NCBI GenBank assembly: GCA_023484365.1 | Contig: JAMDBA010000025.1 | Location: forward strand, 1 to 5,809 | Reading direction: 5' to 3' | Origin: Patescibacteria group bacterium | GTDB lineage: Bacteria; Patescibacteria; Paceibacteria; UBA6257; 2-01-FULL-56-20 | Length of the DNA stretch: 5,809 nt | Shown: piece after piece, positions 1-5,492 of the stretch | How positions within the stretch are numbered: position 1 is the stretch's first letter | How the letters are laid out: the number at the start of each line of letters is the position of its first letter | The notes under the pieces: model-generated | What the model was told of the DNA's origin: nothing | Database searches by the model: none | Seen by the model: only the letters and a program-made list of their open reading frames with translations | Made by a program: the position numbers and the translations under genes

Positions 1-1239
1 CAGCAAGCCGCAGCCCCTGAAAGCCTGACCATCTGGGGAGACACTCAAAATAAAGACGTCTGGAGCCAGATAATTTCCGACTATCAGGCCCTGCGGCCAA
101 ACGTAAGCATCAAATATCAAAATTTTGACCCCAGCTCTTACGACTCCGCCCTTCTAAACGCTCTGGCTTCAGGAAACGGACCGGATATATTTATGATTGA
201 CAACCGCCAGCTTTTGGAAAATTTAAGCCGCATTATCCCGGTTGATCCCCAACAATTAAATACCTCCCAGCTATCAAATCTTTTCCCCGATGTTGTCAGT
301 CAAGATTTTATTATCAACGGCCAGATTTACGCCCTGCCTCTCAATATGGACACATTAGCGATGTTCTACAACAGCGGTCTATTCAACGCTGCCGGCGTTG
401 CTCAGGCGCCGTCAACCTGGGGAAACATAGAAGCGCTGGTACCAGTATTTAAAAAAGCAGATGCTAAAGGACAAATTAATCAATCAGCCGTCGCCATCGG
501 CGGGTCGTCTCTAAGCGTTAATCATGCTCCGGGTATTTTAAGCCTGCTTATGATGCAATACGGGACTCAGATGGCGAACTTCGGGACTAATGGTTACCAG
601 GCGACTTTCGCCGAAAGTCAGGGCCAAACCGGAGGATCTCCGGGCTTAAACGCTTTTAATTTTTACTTGGGATTTTCTACCCCAAGCAATGCCGATTACA
701 CCTGGAACGACAATTCAAATAATTCTTTTGATAGTTTTGCCGCCGGAAAAACAGCGATGATATTTGGCTACGACAGCGATATTACCGCTATTCAGAATAA
801 AAATCCCTATCTTAATTTCAAAGTTGGCGCGATGCCTCAACTCAATCTTAATAATCCTGTAAATTATGCCTCTTATCAGGGATTAGTGGTTTCCAAACAA
901 AGCAAAGCTTCGGCTTGGGCTTGGGACTTTATAATATTCTTAACAACCAGCGAACAGGAAGAAACGGCTTACCTAACCGCCCAAAGCCAACTGCCCGCTC
1001 TGCGCTCTTTAATAGCCAAAGGAATAAACGACCCGTCAACTTCAATATTCAACCGCCAAGCCTTAACTGCTCAATCTTGGCTGATGCCAAACCAATCCCA
1101 AACTGAAGCCTATCTTTCCGACACAATTAAAAATGTTTTAACCGGATTGCTTAATCCGTCAGACGCGCTAAATCAAGCCGAAAGCCAGATAAACCAGCTC
1201 GGACAACAATTATCACAGACGCAAAATCAGCCTCAATAA
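1..1239 (+). CDS. Extracellular solute-binding protein, family 1 (5' end outside window)
   Basis: The reading frame is open from the first base, so the gene starts upstream; the first internal Met (base 193) is not its start because the residues before it are clearly family sequence. Numbered from base 1, residues 9-12 (LTIW) form the first beta strand of the SBP fold. A helix and the segment around residues 35-43 follow, then the typical 'LxxALASGNGPDIFMID' motif near residues 51-67 and 'LPLNMDTLAMFYN' at about 113-125. The C-terminal lobe carries 'FAAGKTAMIFGYDSD', usual for ABC sugar-type binding proteins. The tail (about the last 25 residues) is rich in Gln and probably disordered or helical. 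Family members capture a solute outside the membrane and pass it to an ABC permease; no permease or ATPase gene lies downstream. The ligand cannot be told from sequence. Family assignment is firm; a transport role is inferred. Confidence 0.9.
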   Translation, partial: QQAAAPESLTIWGDTQNKDVWSQIISDYQALRPNVSIKYQNFDPSSYDSALLNALASGNGPDIFMIDNRQLLENLSRIIPVDPQQLNTSQLSNLFPDVVSQDFIINGQIYALPLNMDTLAMFYNSGLFNAAGVAQAPSTWGNIEALVPVFKKADAKGQINQSAVAIGGSSLSVNHAPGILSLLMMQYGTQMANFGTNGYQATFAESQGQTGGSPGLNAFNFYLGFSTPSNADYTWNDNSNNSFDSFAAGKTAMIFGYDSDITAIQNKNPYLNFKVGAMPQLNLNNPVNYASYQGLVVSKQSKASAWAWDFIIFLTTSEQEETAYLTAQSQLPALRSLIAKGINDPSTSIFNRQALTAQSWLMPNQSQTEAYLSDTIKNVLTGLLNPSDALNQAESQINQLGQQLSQTQNQPQ

Positions 1240-1315
1240 AAAAGGTCTAAAATTTAGCAAGCGGTGGTTAGAATGGCGGAATATTTTTACTACTAAATCC
1301 CTTCGGTGTCGCTTA

Positions 1316-1341
1316 GAATCCGCAGCTTCATGCTTGGATTC
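1316..1341. terminator. Hairpin, possible weak terminator
   Basis: GAATCC (1316-1321) pairs with GGATTC (1336-1341). It is extended inward by GCA (1322-1324) with TGC (1331-1333) across a two-base TT bulge. Only a broken T run (ATTTATT) follows, so termination is doubtful; it may instead be a processing signal or part of a dispersed repeat. Confidence 0.3.
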
Positions 1342-1376
1342 CATTTATTGCAATTCTTCTTAACCCATAATATCAA

Positions 1377-1405
1377 TTCGCAATTATTTATTTATTTGTT
1401 ATAAT
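1377..1405 (+). promoter_or_regulatory. Promoter of pilin 1, predicted leaderless
   Basis: TTCGCA (1377-1382, 4 of 6 matches to TTGACA) is followed after exactly 17 bp by a perfect TATAAT (1400-1405). Only 7 bp separate the -10 box from the ATG at 1413, so transcription should begin at or just before the start codon. There is no room for a Shine-Dalgarno sequence. Confidence 0.65.
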
Positions 1406-1412
1406 CAAGACG

Positions 1413-1865
1413 ATGAAGAACAAGCTTAAATTATTAATTATTCCATCTGTTTTCGCCTTGATTTTGCCTGTAATAAGTTTCGCTACCGCTAAAATCCCCT
1501 TTTGGGGGCCTCTTGTTCCTTGTGGACCCGGAACCGCAATATCTTCATGCCGCTTCTGCGACTTATTTACCCTAGGCCAAAACTTAATTTCCTTTGGGAT
1601 TACGCTCGTAATCGTAATTTTAGCTCCAATCGCCATTGCCATAGGCGGGTTTTTAGTTATTACCGCCGGCAGTTCACCCGACCGGCTACAGAAAGGCAAA
1701 CAAACCATAACGTTTGCCATAATTGGCATTGTTGTCGCTTTAGCAAGCTTTGTAATAATCAACACCTTTATGTGGGTCATTGGAGCAACTACTATCCAAG
1801 GTACAGGGACCCAAACAATTAACGGACAAAGCTGGAGCTGGTTTAATTTTAGCTGCCCAAAATAA
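1413..1865 (+). CDS. T4SS pilin-like protein (VirB2/TrbC type), pilin 1
   Basis: The 150-residue protein has a basic N-terminus (MKNKLK), a hydrophobic stretch at 7-23 and a plausible signal peptidase site after Ala24-Thr25-Ala26. The short ectodomain that follows has three cysteines (37, 46, 49) in a CG...CxxC-type arrangement. Two hydrophobic helices at about 57-83 and 98-120 flank a loop 'AGSSPDRLQKGKQT', the hallmark of the pilin-like family common in CPR bacteria and mycoplasmas (T4SS_pilin / Mbov_0395-like). The C-terminal tail carries a fourth cysteine (148) and a Trp-rich 'WSWFNF'. Such proteins sit in the inner membrane and, by analogy with VirB2, may be assembled into a filament or channel. 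It is the first of four related genes. Its -10 box lies 7 bp before the ATG, suggesting a leaderless mRNA. The family call is strong; filament function is inferred. Confidence 0.82.
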   Translation: MKNKLKLLIIPSVFALILPVISFATAKIPFWGPLVPCGPGTAISSCRFCDLFTLGQNLISFGITLVIVILAPIAIAIGGFLVITAGSSPDRLQKGKQTITFAIIGIVVALASFVIINTFMWVIGATTIQGTGTQTINGQSWSWFNFSCPK

Positions 1866-1902
1866 AAACCAATCCAATATTTTAATAAAAAAATTAATAA
1901 AA

Positions 1903-1908
1903 TATAAT
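1903..1908 (+). promoter_or_regulatory. -10 box of pilin 2, predicted leaderless
   Basis: A perfect TATAAT ends 6 bp before the ATG at 1915. No good -35 is present at 16-18 bp (TTTTAA at 1880-1885 is the best, 3 of 6), and the whole 49-bp gap is AT-rich. An in-frame TAA directly before the ATG excludes any upstream start, and no Shine-Dalgarno is visible. AT-richness makes a chance TATAAT possible. Confidence 0.5.
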
Positions 1909-1914
1909 AAATAA

Positions 1915-2364
1915 ATGAAAAAAATATACGCTATAGTTTTATTATTAATATTGATCAATTTAATCTTTCCTATCATTTTTATTAAAGCAGCTGATTTAGG
2001 TAGCTGTGACCCAACCATATCAACATGCAACAATATCCAGAATTTTGTTAATTCTGCCAATCAAGGAGGCGCCGGAACAGCCGCTGGTAATACCGGAAGT
2101 TCGGGCGGCGGATTGCCAAATCCGTTGGGTTCAAATTCACTTCAAGTAATTCTTTCTAAAATATTGAGTAATTTGGTTGTGGTTATCGTCCCTATAGCGG
2201 TAATCATCATAATTTACGGCGCCTTTCAGATGCTTACGGCTGCCGGCAACCCGGATAAGTTTACTAAAGGCAGAATGACGATACTTTATGCCGCCATCGG
2301 TATAGGAATTGTCCTTTTAGCTGATTCAATAGTTATTGTTATTAAAAGCGTCTTAGGCGTTTGA
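1915..2364 (+). CDS. T4SS pilin-like protein (VirB2/TrbC type), pilin 2
   Basis: This 149-residue protein begins with a signal peptide (hydrophobic 5-23, likely cut near Lys24-Ala25-Ala26). A short ectodomain with a cysteine pair (31, 38) and a Gly/Ser/Ala-rich flexible linker (about 50-66) follow. Hydrophobic helix 1 spans about 79-108 and helix 2 about 121-142. Between them the loop 'TAAGNPDKFTKGRMT' aligns position for position with the equivalent loops of the three neighbouring pilins. It ends with TGA, the only non-TAA stop in the window. Start choice is fixed by a TAA codon directly upstream of the ATG. The gene lies 49 bp after pilin 1 and appears to have its own -10 box, so it could be made from its own leaderless transcript or by read-through. 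The long Gly-rich linker is its distinguishing feature among the four. Confidence 0.82.
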   Translation: MKKIYAIVLLLILINLIFPIIFIKAADLGSCDPTISTCNNIQNFVNSANQGGAGTAAGNTGSSGGGLPNPLGSNSLQVILSKILSNLVVVIVPIAVIIIIYGAFQMLTAAGNPDKFTKGRMTILYAAIGIGIVLLADSIVIVIKSVLGV

Positions 2365-2365
2365 C

Positions 2366-2501
2366 CCCGTAGTGAAATTTTGACCGCGAAATTACGGTAA
2401 AAAATTAATCATAAGTTATAATCTTAATTTATATAAAAATTATAAAGGAACAACAAAGAAATACGTGTAAATGCGAGCAAAAGTCAAAATTCTACTACGG
2501 G
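2366..2501. repeat. Inverted-repeat-bounded intergenic element (MITE-like)
   Basis: The left arm (2366-2384) and the reverse complement of the right arm (2483-2501) match at 17 of 19 positions: both read CCCGTAGT, then two differing bases, then AATTTTGAC. They bound a 98-bp AT-rich core with no supported gene, containing a TATAAT at 2417-2422 and a secondary CCGTA/TACGG pairing (2367-2371 with 2393-2397). TTGA occurs next to the element on both sides (2361-2364 and 2503-2506) and could be a target duplication, but four bases is weak evidence. The left arm abuts the pilin 2 stop codon. It could be a miniature mobile element, a dispersed palindromic repeat or a structured RNA. Confidence 0.55.
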
Positions 2502-2502
2502 A

Positions 2503-2531
2503 TTGATTTAAAAACCAAATCAGGTTATAAT
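2503..2531 (+). promoter_or_regulatory. Promoter of pilin 3
   Basis: TTGATT (2503-2508, 4 of 6) and a perfect TATAAT (2526-2531) are separated by exactly 17 bp. Transcription would start near 2538, giving a leader of about 26 nt. No convincing Shine-Dalgarno precedes the ATG at 2565: the nearest AAGG-like run ends 22 nt upstream, too far. The -35 begins one base after the right arm of the inverted-repeat element. Confidence 0.65.
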
Positions 2532-2564
2532 TTTTAAAAAGGTCGAATTTACGAAAACATCAAA

Positions 2565-2948
2565 ATGATTAAAAAAATTAAAGGATTAGCGCCAATAATT
2601 CCAATCGCTTTACTGCCTTTTTTACCATTATCGGCTTTTGCTCTAGGCGAACAAACGCCTGGGAATGTTGCGCCGGTGGCCGGCGTTCAAAATGCGTCGG
2701 GTTTACTTGATATAGTCAATGGGATTATAAACTGGATATTCGTCGCCCTGCTTCTCTTGGGGGTTGTTTTTATATTCTTAGCGGCCTTCAGCTATCTCAC
2801 CGCTCAAGGAGACGAAGAAAAAATTAAAAGCGCTAAAAACGAACTAATTTATGCTATTATCGCTATTGTTATCGGCGCACTAGCTAAAGCGATCGTTATC
2901 GCTATCGCCAGCATCGCGGGTAGCAGTGCTACGGGTGTAATACACTAA
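2565..2948 (+). CDS. T4SS pilin-like protein (VirB2/TrbC type), pilin 3
   Basis: The 127-residue product has a signal peptide (MIKKIK, hydrophobic 8-24) with a likely cut after Ala24-Phe25-Ala26. A short cysteine-free ectodomain (27-50) leads into two hydrophobic helices at about 54-78 and 93-117. The inter-helix loop 'TAQGDEEKIKSAKNE' is the family hallmark, although Pro is replaced by Glu84 here. Over residues 56-111 it is identical to pilin 4 residues 42-97 at 35 of 56 positions without gaps, so these two arose by a recent duplication compared with pilins 1 and 2. The C-terminus after helix 2 is short. It has its own sigma-70-type promoter and is closed by a terminator, so it forms a single-gene unit. 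A role as membrane or filament subunit is inferred from the family. Confidence 0.83.
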   Translation: MIKKIKGLAPIIPIALLPFLPLSAFALGEQTPGNVAPVAGVQNASGLLDIVNGIINWIFVALLLLGVVFIFLAAFSYLTAQGDEEKIKSAKNELIYAIIAIVIGALAKAIVIAIASIAGSSATGVIH

Positions 2949-2967
2949 CAATAAATATAAATAAAAA

Positions 2968-3001
2968 AATAAAGCCATTTTAAAAGGGCTTTATTTTTTT
3001 T
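2968..3001 (+). terminator. Intrinsic terminator after pilin 3
   Basis: AATAAAGCC (2968-2976) pairs with GGCTTTATT (2987-2995), nine pairs, followed by a T run (2994-3001). An A run (2963-2969) precedes it, so the structure could also act on the opposite strand. It separates pilin 3 from pilin 4 transcription. Confidence 0.8.
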
Positions 3002-3011
3002 GTAAAAATAG

Positions 3012-3017
3012 TAAAAT
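3012..3017 (+). promoter_or_regulatory. -10 box of pilin 4, predicted leaderless
   Basis: TAAAAT ends 6 bp before the ATG at 3024. The -35 region coincides with the preceding terminator and has no good hexamer (CTTTAT at 17 bp). An in-frame TAA at 3012-3014 rules out an earlier start codon, and no Shine-Dalgarno is present. The terminator upstream implies the gene needs its own promoter. Confidence 0.5.
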
Positions 3018-3023
3018 ATAAAT

Positions 3024-3437
3024 ATGAAATTAAATATAAAAAAATCCGCCTTCTTGATTGTACCTATGCTTTTATTGGCCGGAACGGTCTTCGCCGCTCC
3101 TCCGCAAAACATCGGCGAAGTCGCTAGTCTTATGTGGAGCATCACTAATTGGATATTCACCTTCTTCTTAATATTTGCCGTAATATACATTATTGTTGCC
3201 GCTTTTATGTATTTAACTGCCGGCGGCGATCCAGAAAAAATTAAAAATGCTAAAATGCAATTGCTATATGCGATTATCGCTATCGTTATCGCCTCCCTTT
3301 CTAAATTAATAGTTTACTCTGTCAGCGATATTTCCGGCGCAACTCCAAGCGGCAGCAGTACAGTTAATTCAACACAACCCTCTAATAACGGTTCTAATAG
3401 TAGTCAAGAACCTCCTATAGTTAATTTTAATCAGTAA
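3024..3437 (+). CDS. T4SS pilin-like protein (VirB2/TrbC type), pilin 4
   Basis: The 137-residue protein has a signal peptide (MKLNIKK, hydrophobic 9-23) with a probable cut after Val22-Phe23-Ala24. A very short cysteine-free ectodomain (about 25-40) follows. Hydrophobic helices at about 41-64 and 79-100 flank the loop 'TAGGDPEKIKNAKMQ'. Its core is the closest relative of pilin 3 (35 of 56 identical, ungapped). Unlike pilin 3 it carries a low-complexity tail (about 105-128) rich in Ser, Asn and Thr and ending in a Pro-containing segment, probably disordered. The gene is cut off from pilin 3 by a terminator and has a -10 box 6 bp before the ATG. No clear terminator follows its stop. A function as pilin or channel subunit is inferred from family and from the clustered paralogues. 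Confidence 0.83.
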   Translation: MKLNIKKSAFLIVPMLLLAGTVFAAPPQNIGEVASLMWSITNWIFTFFLIFAVIYIIVAAFMYLTAGGDPEKIKNAKMQLLYAIIAIVIASLSKLIVYSVSDISGATPSGSSTVNSTQPSNNGSNSSQEPPIVNFNQ

Positions 3438-3524
3438 AACCCTGATACTTAATCTCGTAAATGATTTATTAAATTATTAAAATAGCCGAATTTTTAACTT
3501 AGCTTACTCATAAACAAGATAGGC

Positions 3525-3553
3525 TTTACAAAATAAAAAATTAGTGGTATGAT
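3525..3553 (+). promoter_or_regulatory. Promoter of the PAP2 gene (extended -10)
   Basis: TTTACA (3525-3530, 5 of 6) and TATGAT (3548-3553, 5 of 6) are exactly 17 bp apart. The -10 is preceded by TGG (3545-3547), an extended -10 TGN. Predicted start is near 3560, giving a leader of about 43 nt. Confidence 0.72.
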
Positions 3554-3587
3554 ACCAATAGGATAGCAGTTCTTTAAAAATCTAAAA

Positions 3588-3595
3588 AAGGAGGT
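3588..3595 (+). promoter_or_regulatory. Strong Shine-Dalgarno of the PAP2 gene
   Basis: AAGGAGGT lies 7 nt before the ATG at 3603 and fixes that start. It contrasts with the pilin genes and yebC, which have none. Confidence 0.85.
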
Positions 3596-3602
3596 AATTA
3601 CT

Positions 3603-4544
3603 ATGGCTGACAATGAAAGTCTTCCTGAAGGCAAACTTTTCAGAAGATGGAAATTCAGTTTCTTTTGCGTTATAACCTTTGCCGTTATCAACTCGTCGCT
3701 GTATAGCTCAATCGCCAAGGCAACCCTGCATCGCGCGCAAATTGATACGTTGCTGCGTCTGCCTCTGGAAAGCCGCATACCATTTGAACCACTGTTTGTC
3801 TGGGCGTATATATCCTTTTGGCTTTTGCTAATACTGCCATTTTGGATATACAGCATGCCCAAGCAGTTCAAAGTCACCAAGATCCTGATAAGGTTTTTTA
3901 GGCAAAAATTAGGGCTTAAAGGACAAATCAGCTGGTTCTTCGCAAATCTAGGGATAAAGTTCTTTGGTCTTATAGAAGACCTGACCAGATTTATTTTTGG
4001 CGAAGAAGACGACGAAAAGGTCATAAGAAAAGCCAGAGTCCAGACTTTCTTGGCTTATCTTATAGTAGCTATTGTGTCGTCGGCCACATACTGGTTTATG
4101 CCTTTGGTAGTGCCGAGGAATCATATAAGCATTGAAAAAATTCCCGGCTTAACAATTAAGATGCTGGCTTTCGTCTGGCGGTCAGATCTGCCCGACAATA
4201 CCTTTCCTTCTCAGCACGCTTCGTTTAGTTTCCTGACCTTCTTCATATTTAATCACTTAAGGGCCAAACCCGGATGGTCGGAAAGCGTATTCAAGCTGAC
4301 AAAGAAAAAATCTATCAAACGGAGAATCAGCGTCGTTGGGTTGATCTTTCTGATTTGGGCAATCTTGATCGTGCTTTCAACGTTTTTCGTTAAGCAGCAC
4401 ATCATTGCCGATGCCGCAGCCGGAATGACGCTGTCTTACGTCGCTTTCAAAGTAGGATTTAGCGACAAACTGTACGGTTGGCTGTCGCGAGCGGCTAAAA
4501 AGGTTACTGCGGTTTTTAAAAAAGTATTTCACCTCCCGGAATAA
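3603..4544 (+). CDS. PAP2-superfamily membrane phosphatase/phosphotransferase (Aur1-like type)
   Basis: This 313-residue polytopic membrane protein has hydrophobic segments at about 17-38, 62-84, 148-170, 203-218, 242-262 and 266-284. PAP2 motif C2 appears as FPSQHAS (201-207; His205). Motif C3 appears as S259-x6-H266-x3-D270 followed by AAAG, keeping the family's Ser/His/Asp spacing; His266 would be the nucleophile. The Arg normally after Ser in C3 is Thr260, and no canonical K-x6-RP C1 is seen. Instead 'IPFEPLFVWAYISFW' (59-73) and 'YWFMPLVVPR' (163-172) resemble the inositolphosphotransferase/Aur1-like branch. Such enzymes hydrolyse or transfer phosphate or headgroups of membrane lipids; the substrate is unknown. 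An acidic-basic loop (EEDDEKVIRKAR, 134-145) is unusual. It is a single-gene unit with promoter, SD and a terminator that overlaps its 3' end. Confidence 0.85.
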   Translation: MADNESLPEGKLFRRWKFSFFCVITFAVINSSLYSSIAKATLHRAQIDTLLRLPLESRIPFEPLFVWAYISFWLLLILPFWIYSMPKQFKVTKILIRFFRQKLGLKGQISWFFANLGIKFFGLIEDLTRFIFGEEDDEKVIRKARVQTFLAYLIVAIVSSATYWFMPLVVPRNHISIEKIPGLTIKMLAFVWRSDLPDNTFPSQHASFSFLTFFIFNHLRAKPGWSESVFKLTKKKSIKRRISVVGLIFLIWAILIVLSTFFVKQHIIADAAAGMTLSYVAFKVGFSDKLYGWLSRAAKKVTAVFKKVFHLPE

Positions 4545-4562
4545 AATCGGGAGGTGTTTTTT
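4530..4562 (+). terminator. Intrinsic terminator overlapping the PAP2 stop codon
   Basis: CACCTCCCG (4530-4538) pairs perfectly with CGGGAGGTG (4548-4556), nine base pairs with a 9-nt loop, followed by six T (4557-4562). The left arm encodes the last residues (HLPE) and the TAA lies in the loop. Confidence 0.92.
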
Positions 4563-4697
4563 ATTCCGTTAGAAGTTGAAGAAAGACAAATAGTTTAAAA
4601 CAAAGCTAAGCCGGAAGCGGTTTCGCTCGCAGAATTTGCGTTGCCACAAAATTTGACCGAACTTTCTAATGGGATTTATCAAAAATCAACCCGATAT
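4563..4697. other. Intergenic gap before the lipoprotein promoter
   Basis: No gene or RNA is recognised. Around 4617-4645 it is more GC-rich, with two small 4-bp stem possibilities (AGCG/CGCT and CGCA/TGCG), too short to call a structure. Confidence 0.4.
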
Positions 4698-4726
4698 TTG
4701 ACAAATTTATTAAAATAATATAAAAT
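4698..4726 (+). promoter_or_regulatory. Near-consensus promoter of the lipoprotein gene
   Basis: A perfect TTGACA (4698-4703) is followed after 17 bp by TAAAAT (4721-4726, 5 of 6). Predicted start is near 4733, giving a leader of about 31 nt. It is the best -35/-10 pair in the window, suggesting high basal expression. Confidence 0.8.
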
Positions 4727-4752
4727 ATAGATAGAACTTAAAAAATAAAAAT

Positions 4753-4757
4753 GGAGG
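4753..4757 (+). promoter_or_regulatory. Shine-Dalgarno of the lipoprotein gene
   Basis: GGAGG lies 6 nt before the ATG at 4764, a standard distance that supports this start. Confidence 0.82.
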
Positions 4758-4763
4758 AAAGAA

Positions 4764-5486
4764 ATGAAATTAAAATTATTGATAATGCTTTTGGCTTTGC
4801 CAATAGTGGCAAGCTGCGCGTCTCTTTCGGCTTATATGCCTCAGGTAACGCTTCAAACAAGCTTAAGCGACACTATCTACAACAGAAATCTGACTATTAC
4901 CAATGCGACAGGATATTTCGCAGAGCTTGAGATCAACTGCCAGACAATCGGCATAATCGCTCCCAACGATACGTTTTACGCGAGTTGGCTTTACGATTTT
5001 AGCGATGGCCAGGCAGCTATAACGCTTACCTTTTGGAAAACGCCAAATAAAACAGGCTACGTCGGAGCTGCCAGCAATCAGTTTTACAATTACAGCGCTG
5101 GCAATGCTTGGACTATCAAAAACAGCGACATCATAACGCCAGACGGGTATTCACCGAAAACTCGCCGCATAAAGACAGCTTCTCCTGAAAGTTACAGCTT
5201 CAATTTTCCCAGAATTATCTGGCACTCAACAACTCTTATCCAGATGGTAAATAACACTCCGTATCCGGCAACCGTTAACTTAAACGGACAAAGCAGAGCC
5301 GTCCTCAATAAAGGAGACACTTATTGCGCGCAGTTAACGCAGACCGGACTTTTCTCGGATAACTACCAGCAGATAAGCATTGCTGTTATTTTCCCAAACG
5401 GAACGTATAGCGACGTCGCCTATTCTTACCCTGATCAAGAACAGGTAAAGGCCACCGTTATATCCAAACCGCAGATTTCAAACTAA
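4764..5486 (+). CDS. Hypothetical lipoprotein with two tandem related domains
   Basis: I do not recognise a named family for this 240-residue protein. It starts with a lipoprotein-type signal (MKLKLLIMLLALP, then lipobox V15-A16-S17-Cys18), so the mature protein is probably lipid-anchored on the outer face of the membrane. No further membrane segment is seen; the rest has alternating polar/hydrophobic patterns typical of beta strands. Two parts resemble each other: about 43-101 and about 158-222 share an N-x-T-x-Y-x-A start, an N-x-Q turn, a D-T-(F/Y) step (69-71 and 185-187) and a later hydrophobic strand. They may therefore be two beta-sandwich domains joined by a linker (about 110-150). 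Cysteines 59 and 188 are not at equivalent positions and could bond to each other. It has its own strong promoter, SD and UUCG terminator. Function is unknown; a surface binding role is only a guess. Confidence 0.8.
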   Translation: MKLKLLIMLLALPIVASCASLSAYMPQVTLQTSLSDTIYNRNLTITNATGYFAELEINCQTIGIIAPNDTFYASWLYDFSDGQAAITLTFWKTPNKTGYVGAASNQFYNYSAGNAWTIKNSDIITPDGYSPKTRRIKTASPESYSFNFPRIIWHSTTLIQMVNNTPYPATVNLNGQSRAVLNKGDTYCAQLTQTGLFSDNYQQISIAVIFPNGTYSDVAYSYPDQEQVKATVISKPQISN

Positions 5487-5492
5487 TATTTT

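Larger units (their letters stand above)
1240..1412. other. Intergenic gap between the binding-protein gene and pilin 1
   Basis: No gene is visible here. The segment holds a hairpin (1316-1341) and the pilin 1 promoter at its right end. No clear T-rich intrinsic terminator directly follows the binding-protein stop codon. Confidence 0.6.

Noticed and set aside
915..1106. Short + strand frame inside the binding-protein gene, and similar overlapping frames at 1502-1822, 1740-2060 and 2945-3190
   Set aside because: Each overlaps a better-supported gene or terminator in another frame and has no family resemblance or start signal.
1388..1780. Minus-strand open frame of 130 codons opposite pilin 1
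   Set aside because: It is antisense to a well-supported pilin gene, its translation has no recognisable domain, and no SD or promoter precedes it.
2366..2501. Possible CRISPR repeat or phage attachment site
   Set aside because: There is a single inverted pair rather than evenly spaced direct repeats, and no integrase, cas gene or tRNA is nearby.
2471..2506. Mini-frame of 11 codons (MRAKVKILLRD) inside the inverted-repeat element, following an AAAGGA run
   Set aside because: The purine run is over 20 nt from the ATG, and half of the frame is the inverted-repeat arm itself, so it is most likely not translated.
3494..4024. Minus-strand open frame of 176 codons opposite the PAP2 gene start
   Set aside because: It overlaps the PAP2 promoter, SD and coding region on the other strand, and its low-complexity product resembles no family; treated as a shadow.
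4617..4645. Possible riboswitch or attenuator between the PAP2 and lipoprotein genes
   Set aside because: Only 4-bp stems can be drawn, and the segment lies upstream of the lipoprotein promoter and downstream of the PAP2 terminator, so it is probably not transcribed with either.
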